This document shows, piece by piece, positions 10,326-18,568 of a stretch of DNA of 64,000 bases (position 1 is the stretch's first letter; the number at the start of each line of letters is the position of its first letter). The DNA comes from Endobacter medicaginis (lineage in GTDB: Bacteria; Pseudomonadota; Alphaproteobacteria; Acetobacterales; Acetobacteraceae). The position numbers and the translations under genes were made by a program. The DNA lies in the NCBI RefSeq assembly GCF_014192375.1, contig NZ_JACHXV010000010.1, forward strand, positions 1 through 64,000, read 5' to 3'. Below the pieces are notes generated by a model that was given only the letters and a program-made list of their open reading frames with translations, searched no databases and was not told the origin of the DNA.

Positions 10326-11213
10326 TCAGGCCTCCAGATTGCGCGCGATACTGCGCACCAGGAAGATCGCCACGATATTGGCGAGCACGATCGCCACCAC
10401 GCCGCCGGCCGATGCACCCCCGACATCGTATTGCAGCAGCGCGCGGGCGTAGATCAGGTAAGCGAGTGTCGTCGTCGCTGTACCGGGGCCGCCGGAGGTG
10501 GTGACGAAGATCTCGGCGAAAATGGTCAGCAGGAAGATCGTCTCGATCATGATCACCACGGTGATCGCGCGCCGCATGTGCGGCAGGATGATGTAGACGA
10601 ACTGCGCGATCGGGCCCGCACCGTCGAGCCGGGCGGCTTCCTTCTGCTCGCCGTCGAGCGACTGCACGGCGGTGAGCAGGATCAGCACCGCGAACGGCAG
10701 CCATTCCCACGAGACGATGATGACGATCGCCGCCATCGGATATTGCGCGAACCAGTCGATCGGCGCGAAGCCGAACGCATGGGCGACGACCCCGAACAAA
10801 CCGTAGATCGGGTGCATCATCAGGTTCTTCCACATCAGCGCGCTGACGGTCGGCATCACGAAAAACGGTGCGATGACCAGCAGGCGGGCGATGTTGCGGC
10901 CCGGAAACGCGGTGTCGTAGAGCACCGCAAGCAACGTTCCCAGACCGACGGTGATGACCAGCACAGAGACCACCAGGACCAGCGTGTTGACCAGCGAAGT
11001 CCAGAAATCGGGATCGGTGACGAGATAGTAGTAATTGTCGATGCCGGCGAAGCCGGTCTGGGTCGGATCGAGCAGGTTGTAGCGCTGGGTGGAGAACCAC
11101 AGCGTCATCGCCAGCGGCACGATCATCCACAGCAGCAGCACCAGCACCGAGGGCGCGAGAAACGGGAGGCCGGCGCCTCGGCTGCGGGATGCGGGCATCG
11201 TGCTCGCCGACAT
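10326..11213 (-). CDS. ABC sugar/polyol permease, MalF type
   Basis: A 295-residue inner-membrane permease, partner of the one downstream. It opens MSASTMPASRSRG, then a hydrophobic helix FLAPSVLVLLLWMIVPLAM. The EAA loop is in EAARLDGAGPIAQFVYIILP. ATG at 11213 is chosen because the reading frame further upstream overlaps the binding-protein gene. The lack of the long periplasmic loop of enteric MalF fits the polyol-type subgroup. Confidence 0.9.
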   Translation of the reverse strand: MSASTMPASRSRGAGLPFLAPSVLVLLLWMIVPLAMTLWFSTQRYNLLDPTQTGFAGIDNYYYLVTDPDFWTSLVNTLVLVVSVLVITVGLGTLLAVLYDTAFPGRNIARLLVIAPFFVMPTVSALMWKNLMMHPIYGLFGVVAHAFGFAPIDWFAQYPMAAIVIIVSWEWLPFAVLILLTAVQSLDGEQKEAARLDGAGPIAQFVYIILPHMRRAITVVIMIETIFLLTIFAEIFVTTSGGPGTATTTLAYLIYARALLQYDVGGASAGGVVAIVLANIVAIFLVRSIARNLEA

Positions 11214-11242
11214 GGCCGGTCCTCCCCCGATCTGCGTGCGGC

Positions 11243-12592
11243 TCAGTGCGCGAGACCGGCCTGGCGCACGGTGCGCTGCGTGGCCGACTGCGCGGATTTG
11301 AGCGCCTGGTCGGCACTCAGCCCGCCGGTCAGCGTGGCGGCAATGGTCTGCCCGACCTGGGTACCGATGCCCTGGAACTCGGGGATGCCGACGAACTGTG
11401 CGCCGACATAGGGCCGCGGCTGTGCGGTCTTGCCGTTCGGGTTGGAATTGTCGATCGCATCGAGCACGAACGAGGCGAACGGCGCGACCGCCTTGTATTG
11501 CGGGTTGGCGTAGGTCGACTGCCGCGTGCCAGCGGGCGCCGAGACCCAGCCGTTGGTCTTGGCGACGAGATCGACATAGGCCTTCGACGTCGCCCAGGTG
11601 ACGAACTTCTCGGCCGCACCCTTGTGCGTGGACGACACCGGCACCGCCAGCGCCCAGGACCACAGCCAGGTCGGGCCGCCGGTATAGCTGCCGGTCGGCA
11701 CAGGCGCGAAGCCCACCTTGTCGGCCACCGTGCTCTGTTTCTTGTCATACAGCAGGCCGGCGGCGACGGTGGAGTCGATCCACATGCCGCAATGACCGGA
11801 CGCGAACAGGGCGAGATTCTCGTTGAAGCCGTTGGACGTCGCGCCGGGCGGGCCATCGGCCTTGAGGATGCCGTCATACCAGTCGAGCGCCTTGTGCCAG
11901 GCGGGCGTGTCGATGGTGGCGTGATAGCCATCACCGAACCACTGACCGCCCATCGCGGTCACCAGCATGGTGAAGAACGCCATGTTCTCACCCCAGCCGG
12001 GCTTGCCGCGCAGGCACATGCCGTAGACACCATTGGACTTGTCGGTGATCTTGTCGGCGAACTGCCGGATCTGCTCATAGGTCGGCGCGGTGGGCATGGT
12101 CAGCCCGGCCTTCTTGAACAGGTCGGTGCGGTAATAGGTCATCGCGCTTTCGGCATAGAAGGGCAGCGCGTAGATCGCGCCCTTATAGCTCAGCGAATCG
12201 CGCACCGGCTTGAGCAGGTCGTCGGTATCGTAGGCGGCGTCGGGGGTGATCTTCTCGAGCCAGCCGCGCTGCGCCCAGATCGGGGCTTCGTAATTGCCGA
12301 TGGTCAGCACGTCGAACTGGCCGGCATGGGTGGCGATGTCGGTGGTCACGCGCTGGCGCAGCGTGTTCTCTTCCAGCACCACCCAGTTGAGCTTGATGTC
12401 GGGATTGGCTTTCTCGAACGCGTCGGACAGCTTCTGCATGGTCACCATGTCGCCGTTGTTGACGGTGGCGATGGTGATGGAGACCGGCTCCGCATTGGCC
12501 CCGGCGGCGAGAGAGACGCTCGCCACTCCGGCAAGCAGACAGGCACGAATCACGCGCCCGTGAATGGACGCAATGCTGGCTTTAACTGACAC
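11243..12592 (-). CDS. Extracellular polyol/sugar-binding protein of ABC importer
   Basis: A 449-residue exported solute-binding protein (family 1). The signal peptide (VIRACLLAGVASVSLAAGANA) is followed by a mature start EPVSITIATVNN. Typical features are a DAFEKANPDIKLNW lobe motif and the hinge-region segment FASGHCGMWIDSTVAAG. It resembles sorbitol/mannitol-binding SmoE proteins by overall pattern. The start is GTG at 12592, since no ATG precedes the signal peptide. It is the first gene of the leftward transporter operon, so its promoter must lie in the 165-bp gap shared with the divergent YidB-like gene. No dedicated regulator is encoded beside it. Confidence 0.9.
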   Translation of the reverse strand: MSVKASIASIHGRVIRACLLAGVASVSLAAGANAEPVSITIATVNNGDMVTMQKLSDAFEKANPDIKLNWVVLEENTLRQRVTTDIATHAGQFDVLTIGNYEAPIWAQRGWLEKITPDAAYDTDDLLKPVRDSLSYKGAIYALPFYAESAMTYYRTDLFKKAGLTMPTAPTYEQIRQFADKITDKSNGVYGMCLRGKPGWGENMAFFTMLVTAMGGQWFGDGYHATIDTPAWHKALDWYDGILKADGPPGATSNGFNENLALFASGHCGMWIDSTVAAGLLYDKKQSTVADKVGFAPVPTGSYTGGPTWLWSWALAVPVSSTHKGAAEKFVTWATSKAYVDLVAKTNGWVSAPAGTRQSTYANPQYKAVAPFASFVLDAIDNSNPNGKTAQPRPYVGAQFVGIPEFQGIGTQVGQTIAATLTGGLSADQALKSAQSATQRTVRQAGLAH

Positions 12593-12694
12593 GGCCTGAA
12601 GCCCTCCCCGATGTCATTTTTCAGTCCAGACCGTCAGGCAGCCTGGTTGATGATGACACTGCGCGCAGGCTCCCGCCCCGTCAAGCAGCGCGCA

Positions 12695-12723
12695 CTTTGC
12701 CGCCGTGCCGTGGGCCTGCTACG
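12695..12723 (+). promoter_or_regulatory. Possible sigma-70 promoter of the YidB-like gene
   Basis: TTGCCG (12695-12700), a 17-base spacer and TACGAA (12718-12723) lie 35 bp before the ATG at 12758. Spacing is ideal; the -10 match is moderate. Confidence 0.35.
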
Positions 12724-12757
12724 AATCGAGGCAGCGATCCTTTCGGAGATCACCATC

Positions 12758-13219
12758 ATGAGCGGAATTCTCGGCGGCCTTCTCGGCAGCCTGACCGGCG
12801 GCGCGGGCGGCAGCAACGAGCGCGAAGGCAGCCTCGGCGGCCCGCTGGGCGGGGTGGGCGGCGCCGCGATCGCCGGTTTCGTCGCGCATGCGATCGAGCA
12901 GGCCGGCGGCATCCAGGGACTGATCGCCAAGTTCGAGCAGGCCGGGATGGGCGACAAGGTGCAGTCCTGGATCGGCTCGGGCGCGAATCTGCCGGTCAGC
13001 TCGGCGGAGTTGCAGCAGGTGCTGCCGGCGGGACAGATCGACGCCTGGGCGCAGGCGCACGGCCTGCCCGCCGGTCTGGCGACCCAGGTGCTGGCGCATG
13101 TGCTGCCGAGCGCGGTCGATCACGCCACGCCGCAGGGCGCGGATACGAACGGCCAGCCGGTGGGCGCGCCGGCGCAGGGCGACGCGATCACCTCGATCCT
13201 GGGCCGGCTGCTCGGCTGA
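12758..13219 (+). CDS. YidB-like protein (DUF937)
   Basis: A 153-residue protein opening MSGILGGLLGSLTGGAGG. A Gly-rich segment is followed by a helical body (FVAHAIEQAGGIQGLIAKFEQAG, broken into GGIQGLIAKFEQAGMGD and QSWIGSGANLPVS) and a C-terminal ITSILGRLLG. This matches the YidB/DUF937 family, whose function is unknown. GGAG lies nine bases upstream of the ATG at 12758; a longer reading frame upstream lacks such a site. It is convergent with the DUF2807-like gene, only 3 bp apart. Confidence 0.85.
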   Translation: MSGILGGLLGSLTGGAGGSNEREGSLGGPLGGVGGAAIAGFVAHAIEQAGGIQGLIAKFEQAGMGDKVQSWIGSGANLPVSSAELQQVLPAGQIDAWAQAHGLPAGLATQVLAHVLPSAVDHATPQGADTNGQPVGAPAQGDAITSILGRLLG

Positions 13220-13222
13220 CGC

Positions 13223-13933
13223 CTATGGCGCGATGGTGATGCGGCCGACCCCGCTGATCTCGCGCCGATGCACCACCCCGACCGGGTGGGCGAGCGAGAT
13301 GCTGCCCACGCCGCTGACATCGAACCAGCCCTCACGCACGATGGCGCCGATGCTGGCCTGACCCACGCCGCTGAGATCGAGATGGGCATGGCCGATCTCG
13401 CCTGCACCGACGCTCAGAGCGGAACTTCCAGACAGGTCGGCATCGAGATCGCCCTCGATATGGTCGATCGAAATGGCACCAGAACCACTGCTCGACAGGT
13501 CGACCGGGCCGGCGGCGGCGACCGAGACGGCGTTGGCGCCGGACAGCCGCAACACCATCGGGCCGCCCACGGCGCCGATGCGATAGTCGCCGACCGTCGA
13601 TTCCGTCACGTGCAGCGCCATCCCGGGCGGAACCAGGATCGTCGCCAGCAGCGTGGGTTTGCGGTCGTCCGACAGGCCGTGCGCGCAGAAATGGCCGGTG
13701 ATCCTCGCCTCGCCATTACCCGAACCGAGCGTCACCGATGTCAGCTCCTGCGGATTGGCGGCGGCGAGGTCCAAACTCACGCGCCCTTTCAGCGACGGGT
13801 CGGGCGTGATGACCACCCGCTTCGCGCAGAGATCGTCGATCGACAGCGAGGTACCGGTCAACACGGCCGCGCGGGCGGCGACCGACAGGCACAGACCTGC
13901 GACGGCGAGGGGCAGGAGCCAGCGAGGGGGCAT
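13223..13933 (-). CDS. Exported DUF2807-like beta-helix protein
   Basis: A 236-residue protein with a signal peptide (LLPLAVAGLCLSVAARA). The body consists of repeated short strands with D/N-x-S/G turns (LRLSGANAVSV, VDLSSSGSGAIS, ADLSGSSALSV, LDLSGVGQASI, FDVSGVGSISL), the hallmark of the DUF2807 auto-transporter-head-like fold. It is likely periplasmic or surface-located. One Cys pair (Cys at about 36 and in HFCAHG) could form a disulfide. The function is unknown. Confidence 0.8.
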   Translation of the reverse strand: MPPRWLLPLAVAGLCLSVAARAAVLTGTSLSIDDLCAKRVVITPDPSLKGRVSLDLAAANPQELTSVTLGSGNGEARITGHFCAHGLSDDRKPTLLATILVPPGMALHVTESTVGDYRIGAVGGPMVLRLSGANAVSVAAAGPVDLSSSGSGAISIDHIEGDLDADLSGSSALSVGAGEIGHAHLDLSGVGQASIGAIVREGWFDVSGVGSISLAHPVGVVHRREISGVGRITIAP

Positions 13934-14156
13934 GGGGATTCACTCCGGATAAGGCGTCTTGCCTCGATGCCTCGCAAGATACATGCCAAGCCGGAACAAC
14001 CTGGTTTGCGCTCGCCGCCCTACACCCGACCTGGCGTACGAGGCCATAATTTTACGGATCCGCGATGATCGTGGCGTATTCCATCACCCTGCGTGGCACG
14101 ACAAGTGTCACCACAATGTCGCGCGCCACGGCACGGGCGGTCGCTACTTTGCGCCG

Positions 14157-14798
14157 ATGGATGCCCTGACCCGCGAGTCCGCCGGGCTCGAGACCACCGT
14201 CGATCGCTCCACCGCTCCGGCACCCGACCGGGGCGGCACGGCACTGTTCCTGCGCCGGTGGCTGGCCCATCCATTGCAGATGGGCTCGGTGGTGCCATCC
14301 TCGCCGGCGCTGTGCCGCCGCCTGGTGCGGGCGGCCTGGCCGCAGGAGGGCGAGACGGTGCTGGAGCTCGGCGCCGGCACCGGAGTGATCGGCCGCGCCC
14401 TGCTCGATGCAGGACTGCCCCCCGAACGGCTGATCGCGGTCGAGATCGTCCCCGCCATGGCCGCCCACCTGCGACGCAGCCTCGCCGGGGTGCGGGTGAT
14501 CGAGGCCGACGCGCGCGACCTGCCCGCCCTGCTCGCCGCCGAGGGCAGCCCGCCGCTCGGGGCGCTGATCTGCGGCATCCCGCTGGTTCTGCTGCCGAAG
14601 GCGGCGCAGGCGCGCTTCATCGACACGATGCGCGCTCTCGCACCGGCGCTGATGCGCCGGCGCGGGTTCCTGCATTACTCCTACTGCGCGACCTCGCCGC
14701 TGCCGATGCGCGCGCACCGGCTGGCAGGGAGGCGCGAGTTCTGGACGCCGCTGAACTTTCCGCCTGCCAGCGTCTGGCGTTATCGCGATGTCGCCTGA
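14157..14798 (+). CDS. pmtA: SAM-dependent methyltransferase, PmtA-like
   Basis: A 213-residue class I methyltransferase resembling bacterial phospholipid N-methyltransferases, which convert phosphatidylethanolamine to phosphatidylcholine at the membrane. Visible are FLRRWLAHPLQMGSVVPSS, typical of the Rhodobacter-type PmtA group, and the SAM-binding motif VLELGAGTGVIGRAL (about 68-82). The start at 14157 is chosen because the family consensus begins shortly after it. An upstream in-frame ATG at 13959 would add 66 residues without similarity. A ribosomal adenine methyltransferase relative is the alternative. Confidence 0.75.
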   Translation: MDALTRESAGLETTVDRSTAPAPDRGGTALFLRRWLAHPLQMGSVVPSSPALCRRLVRAAWPQEGETVLELGAGTGVIGRALLDAGLPPERLIAVEIVPAMAAHLRRSLAGVRVIEADARDLPALLAAEGSPPLGALICGIPLVLLPKAAQARFIDTMRALAPALMRRRGFLHYSYCATSPLPMRAHRLAGRREFWTPLNFPPASVWRYRDVA

Positions 14799-14890
14799 TC
14801 CGAACTCGTAAATACGCTTAAGCATTTTTGCGGACAGGCGAGCCAAAACCGCGCTTGCCGAAGCGCAGGCTCGGTGCTACGTCCCTGCTT

Positions 14891-14908
14891 GGTTGACGTA
14901 TAGGGAAG
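14891..14908 (+). promoter_or_regulatory. Putative operator shared with fadL (copy 1)
   Basis: GGTTGACGTATAGGGAAG lies 94 bp before the thiolase start. It matches the minus strand at 24224-24241 upstream of fadL at 16 of 18 positions. It contains a TATA-like element that could serve as a -10. The likely binder is the MerR-type regulator encoded at 21880, by inference only. Confidence 0.5.
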
Positions 14909-15001
14909 GTTGTCACCCCTGACGGAAAGGCCGTGGACTCCAACCACACGGCCGCCACGAAAGCCGCGGGGGATGAGGCACCCTTGTCCCGGGAGAGAAG
15001 C

Positions 15002-16141
15002 ATGTCGTCGAACGTCGTTATCGCCGGATTCGTCCGCTCGCCCTTCACCCCTGCCAATCGCGGCGCGCTGGCGCGCACGCGGCCCGACGACATCGCAGCG
15101 CAGACCGTGCGCGGGCTGATCGAGCGTACCGGCGTGAAGGCGGAGGACGTCGAGGATCTGATCGTCGGCTGCGCCTTTCCCGAGGCCGAGCAGGGCTTCA
15201 ATGTCGGCCGCCTGATCGGGCTGCTCGCCGACCTGCCGCTGTCGGTGGGTGGCGTCACCGTCAACCGCTTCTGCGGCTCGTCGATGCATGCGGTGCACAT
15301 CGCCGCCGGCCAGATCGCGATCGGCGCCGGCGAGGTCTATATCTGCGCCGGCATTGAGAGCATGAGCCGCGTGCCGATGACCGGGTTCAACCCGATGCCG
15401 AACCCCGCGCTGGCGAAGAAGAAGCCCGGCGCCTACATGGGCATGGGCGAGACGGCCGAGAACGTCGCCAACCGCTACCAGATCGACCGCAAGACGCAGG
15501 AAGAATTCGCCCTCGTCAGCCAGAAGAAGACCGACGACGCGATCAAGGCCGGCAAGCTCGAAGCCGAGATCGTGCCGATCATCACCAAGGCCGGTGTGGT
15601 CGACAAGGACGGCTGTCCGCGCCCCGAAAGCACCGCAGAGGGCCTCGCGGGGCTGAAGCCGGCGTTCAGCAAGGACGGCACGGTGACCGCCGCGACCTCG
15701 TCGCCGCTGACCGACGGCGCCTCCGCCGTGCTGGTGTGCAGCGAGGAGTATGCGCTGAAGAACGGTCTCAAGCCGCTGGCACGCATCAAGGCGGTGGCGG
15801 TGTCGGGCTGTGAGCCGGACGTGATGGGACTGGGCCCGATCGAGGCGTCGCGCAAGGCGCTGGCGCGCGCCGGCATCCAGGCCAGCGACATCGACATCGT
15901 CGAGATCAACGAGGCCTTCGCCAGCCAGTCGATCGCCTGCATCAAGGATCTCGGGCTCAACACCGAGCACGTCAACATCGATGGCGGCGCGATCGCGCTG
16001 GGTCATCCGCTGGGCGCGACCGGCGCGCGCATCGTCGGCAAGGCCGCGTCGCTGCTGGCGCGCGAGGGCGGCCGTTACGCTCTCGCCACCCAGTGCATCG
16101 GCGGCGGCCAGGGCATCGCCACCCTCATGGAGCGCGTCTGA
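15002..16141 (+). CDS. fadA: Acetyl-CoA acyltransferase (thiolase)
   Basis: Catalyses the last step of beta-oxidation, thiolytic cleavage of 3-ketoacyl-CoA. At 379 residues the length is normal. The nucleophilic Cys91 is in [18 protein letters not shown], the catalytic His in [16 protein letters not shown] and the second Cys in CIGGGQG are all present. ATG at 15002 has a GGGAGAG site. Its stop overlaps the start of fadB by one base (TGATG), so the two are translationally coupled, as expected for the subunits of a trifunctional complex. Confidence 0.95.
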   Translation: MSSNVVIAGFVRSPFTPANRGALARTRPDDIAAQTVRGLIERTGVKAEDVEDLIVGCAFPEAEQGFNVGRLIGLLADLPLSVGGVTVNRFCGSSMHAVHIAAGQIAIGAGEVYICAGIESMSRVPMTGFNPMPNPALAKKKPGAYMGMGETAENVANRYQIDRKTQEEFALVSQKKTDDAIKAGKLEAEIVPIITKAGVVDKDGCPRPESTAEGLAGLKPAFSKDGTVTAATSSPLTDGASAVLVCSEEYALKNGLKPLARIKAVAVSGCEPDVMGLGPIEASRKALARAGIQASDIDIVEINEAFASQSIACIKDLGLNTEHVNIDGGAIALGHPLGATGARIVGKAASLLAREGGRYALATQCIGGGQGIATLMERV

Positions 16142-18477
16142 TGCCCGGCACGCCCGAAACCTTCAAGAAGGTCTGTGTGATCGGCGCCGGCGTGATGGGC
16201 GCCGGCATCGCCGCCCAGGTCGCCAATGCCGGCATCCCGGTGCTGCTGCTCGATATCCTGCCCAAGGATGACAAGCTGCCGCGCGATGCGGTTGCCGCCG
16301 GTGCGGTCGCCAAGATGCTCAAGACTGAGCCGGCCGCGTTCATGTCGAAATCGGCCGCCAAGCTGGTCGAGACCGGCAGCATCGACGATGATCTCGGCAA
16401 GATCGCCGAGTGCGACTGGGTGGTGGAAGTCATCATCGAGCGCGTCGATCTCAAGCAGAGCCTGTATCGCAAGATCGATGCAGTGCGTCGCCCCGGCACG
16501 CCGATCAGCTCCAACACCTCGACCATTCCGCTCAACAAGCTGATCGAGGGGCTGCCGCAGAGCTTCGCCGACGATTTCACCATCACCCATTTCTTCAATC
16601 CGCCGCGCTACATGCGCCTGCTGGAGGTGGTGACCCACGCCGGCAACGATCCGAAGATGGTCGAGGCGATCACCAGCTTCGCCGATCTCAAGCTCGGCAA
16701 GACGGTGGTGATCTGCAAGGACACACCGGGCTTCATCGCCAACCGCATCGGCACGCTGTGGATGCAGCAGGCGGTCAATCGCGCGATCGAGGACAAGCTC
16801 ACCATCGAGGAGGCCGATGCGGTGATGGGCAAGCCGTTCGGCTTCCCCAAGACCGGCGTGTTCGGGCTGATCGATCTGGTCGGTCTCGATCTGATGCCGC
16901 ATATCAATGCCAGCATGAAGGCGCTACTGCCGGCCGACGACCTCTTTGTCACCGAGCTGCGCGAGCAGCCGCTGATCACCAAGATGATCGCCGACGGCTA
17001 CACCGGCCGCAAGGGCAAGGGTGGTTTCTACCGGGTCAACAAGGCGGCGGGGAAGGTCAAGGAGTCGATCGGCCTGATCACCGGCGAGTATGAGCCGTCG
17101 AAGCGCATCACGCTGCCGCCGGCCACCTCGAAGACCGGCAAGTCGCTGATCGCCTCGAGCGACAAATACGGCAAGTTCGCCTGGGACGTGATGAGCGGCA
17201 CGCTGGGCTATGCGGCGTCACTGGTCGGCGAGATCGCCGACGACATCGTCTCGATCGACGATGCGATGAAGCTGGGCTTCGGCTGGAAGTTCGGCCCCTT
17301 CGAGCTGCTCGACCAGCTCGGCCCGAAGGCGGTCGCCGATCGTCTCGCCAAGGAAGGCCGCAAGGTTCCCGACATCCTTGCCAAGGTCGGCGATGGCACC
17401 TTCTATCGTGTCACCGACGGGCAGCTCGAGTTCTTCGGCGCTGACGGGGTCTATCACCCGCGCAAGCGTCCCGAGGGCGTGCTGCTGCTGGAGGACATCA
17501 AGCGCAACAGCAAGCCGGTCGACAAGAACGGCTCCGCCTCGATCTGGGATATCGGTGACGGCGTGCTGTGCCTCGAGTTCACCGGCAAGATGAACGCGCT
17601 CGACGAGAACGTCATGAAGATGTTCGTCCGAGCACAGGCGCTCATCGAGGCGGGCGACAAGTATCGTGCGCTGGTGGTCTACTCCGAGACCAAGGACTTC
17701 TCGGTCGGTGCCAATCTGGGCCTCGCGCTGTTCGCCTGCAACATCGCCGCCTGGGGCGAGATCGACAAGCTGATCGCCGGTGGCCAGAAGGCGCTCAAGG
17801 GGATCAAGTATGCGAACTTCCCGGTGGTCGCCGCACCCGCGGGACTGACGCTCGGCGGGGGATGCGAGATCTGCCTGCATGCCGACGCGATCCAGGCCCA
17901 TGCCGAGACCTATATGGGTCTCGTCGAATGCGGCGTCGGGCTGATCCCCGGCTGGGGCGGCAATGGCGAGCTGATCAAGCGCTGGGAAGCCTCGCCGATG
18001 ATGCCGAAGGGGCCGATGCCGGCGCCGTCGAAGGCGTTCGAGGCGATCTCCACCGCCAAGACCGCCAAGTCGGCGGCGGAAGCACGCGAGATGCAGATGC
18101 TGCGCAAGGGTGACGAGATCACCATGAACCGCGACCGTCTGCTGTTCGACGCCAAGGCGAAGGCGCTGAAGCTGCTCGACGGCTACGTGCCGCCCGAGCC
18201 GCCGGTCTTCCGCCTGCCGGGACCTTCGGGGGCACTGGCCTTCGCACAGGCCGTGGACGGGTTCCGCAAGCAGGGTGTCGCCACCCCGCATGACGTCACC
18301 GTCGCCGCCTCGCTGGCCGAGACGCTGACCGGGGCGGAAGCTGACTATCTCGACGAGCTGACCGAGCAGCAGGTGCTCGACATCGAGCGCGCCAACTTCA
18401 TCAAGCTGATGAAGAACCCCAAGACGCTGGCACGCATCGAGCACACGCTGGTCACCGGCAAGCCGCTGCGCAACTGA
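16141..18477 (+). CDS. fadB: 3-hydroxyacyl-CoA dehydrogenase / enoyl-CoA hydratase, FadB type
   Basis: A bifunctional beta-oxidation protein of 778 residues in the HADH-first order. The N-terminal NAD-binding Rossmann motif VIGAGVMGAGIA is at about 13-24, then THFFNPPRYMRLLE with the catalytic His. A second HADH C-terminal domain follows at about 330-440 (GFGWKFGPFELLDQLG). The C-terminal crotonase domain includes LTLGGGCEICLHAD and GLIPGWGG (oxyanion and catalytic Glu regions, about 575-610). The HADH-then-hydratase order is opposite to E. coli FadB and common in alphaproteobacteria. It starts inside the thiolase stop codon. Confidence 0.95.
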   Translation: MPGTPETFKKVCVIGAGVMGAGIAAQVANAGIPVLLLDILPKDDKLPRDAVAAGAVAKMLKTEPAAFMSKSAAKLVETGSIDDDLGKIAECDWVVEVIIERVDLKQSLYRKIDAVRRPGTPISSNTSTIPLNKLIEGLPQSFADDFTITHFFNPPRYMRLLEVVTHAGNDPKMVEAITSFADLKLGKTVVICKDTPGFIANRIGTLWMQQAVNRAIEDKLTIEEADAVMGKPFGFPKTGVFGLIDLVGLDLMPHINASMKALLPADDLFVTELREQPLITKMIADGYTGRKGKGGFYRVNKAAGKVKESIGLITGEYEPSKRITLPPATSKTGKSLIASSDKYGKFAWDVMSGTLGYAASLVGEIADDIVSIDDAMKLGFGWKFGPFELLDQLGPKAVADRLAKEGRKVPDILAKVGDGTFYRVTDGQLEFFGADGVYHPRKRPEGVLLLEDIKRNSKPVDKNGSASIWDIGDGVLCLEFTGKMNALDENVMKMFVRAQALIEAGDKYRALVVYSETKDFSVGANLGLALFACNIAAWGEIDKLIAGGQKALKGIKYANFPVVAAPAGLTLGGGCEICLHADAIQAHAETYMGLVECGVGLIPGWGGNGELIKRWEASPMMPKGPMPAPSKAFEAISTAKTAKSAAEAREMQMLRKGDEITMNRDRLLFDAKAKALKLLDGYVPPEPPVFRLPGPSGALAFAQAVDGFRKQGVATPHDVTVAASLAETLTGAEADYLDELTEQQVLDIERANFIKLMKNPKTLARIEHTLVTGKPLRN

Positions 18478-18488
18478 ACAGACCAGGC

Positions 18489-18535
18489 GGGCGGCCGGGG
18501 CATCGCTCCGGCCGCCCACTTCTTTTGCCTTTTCC
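18489..18535 (+). terminator. Rho-independent terminator after fadB
   Basis: Perfect 10-base arms GGGCGGCCGG (18489-18498) and CCGGCCGCCC (18508-18517) are followed by ACTTCTTTTGCCTTTT. It closes the fadA-fadB transcript before the acyl-CoA dehydrogenase gene. Confidence 0.8.
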
Positions 18536-18568
18536 AACACGACCCACGGTTCGACGGGAAGAACGTCC

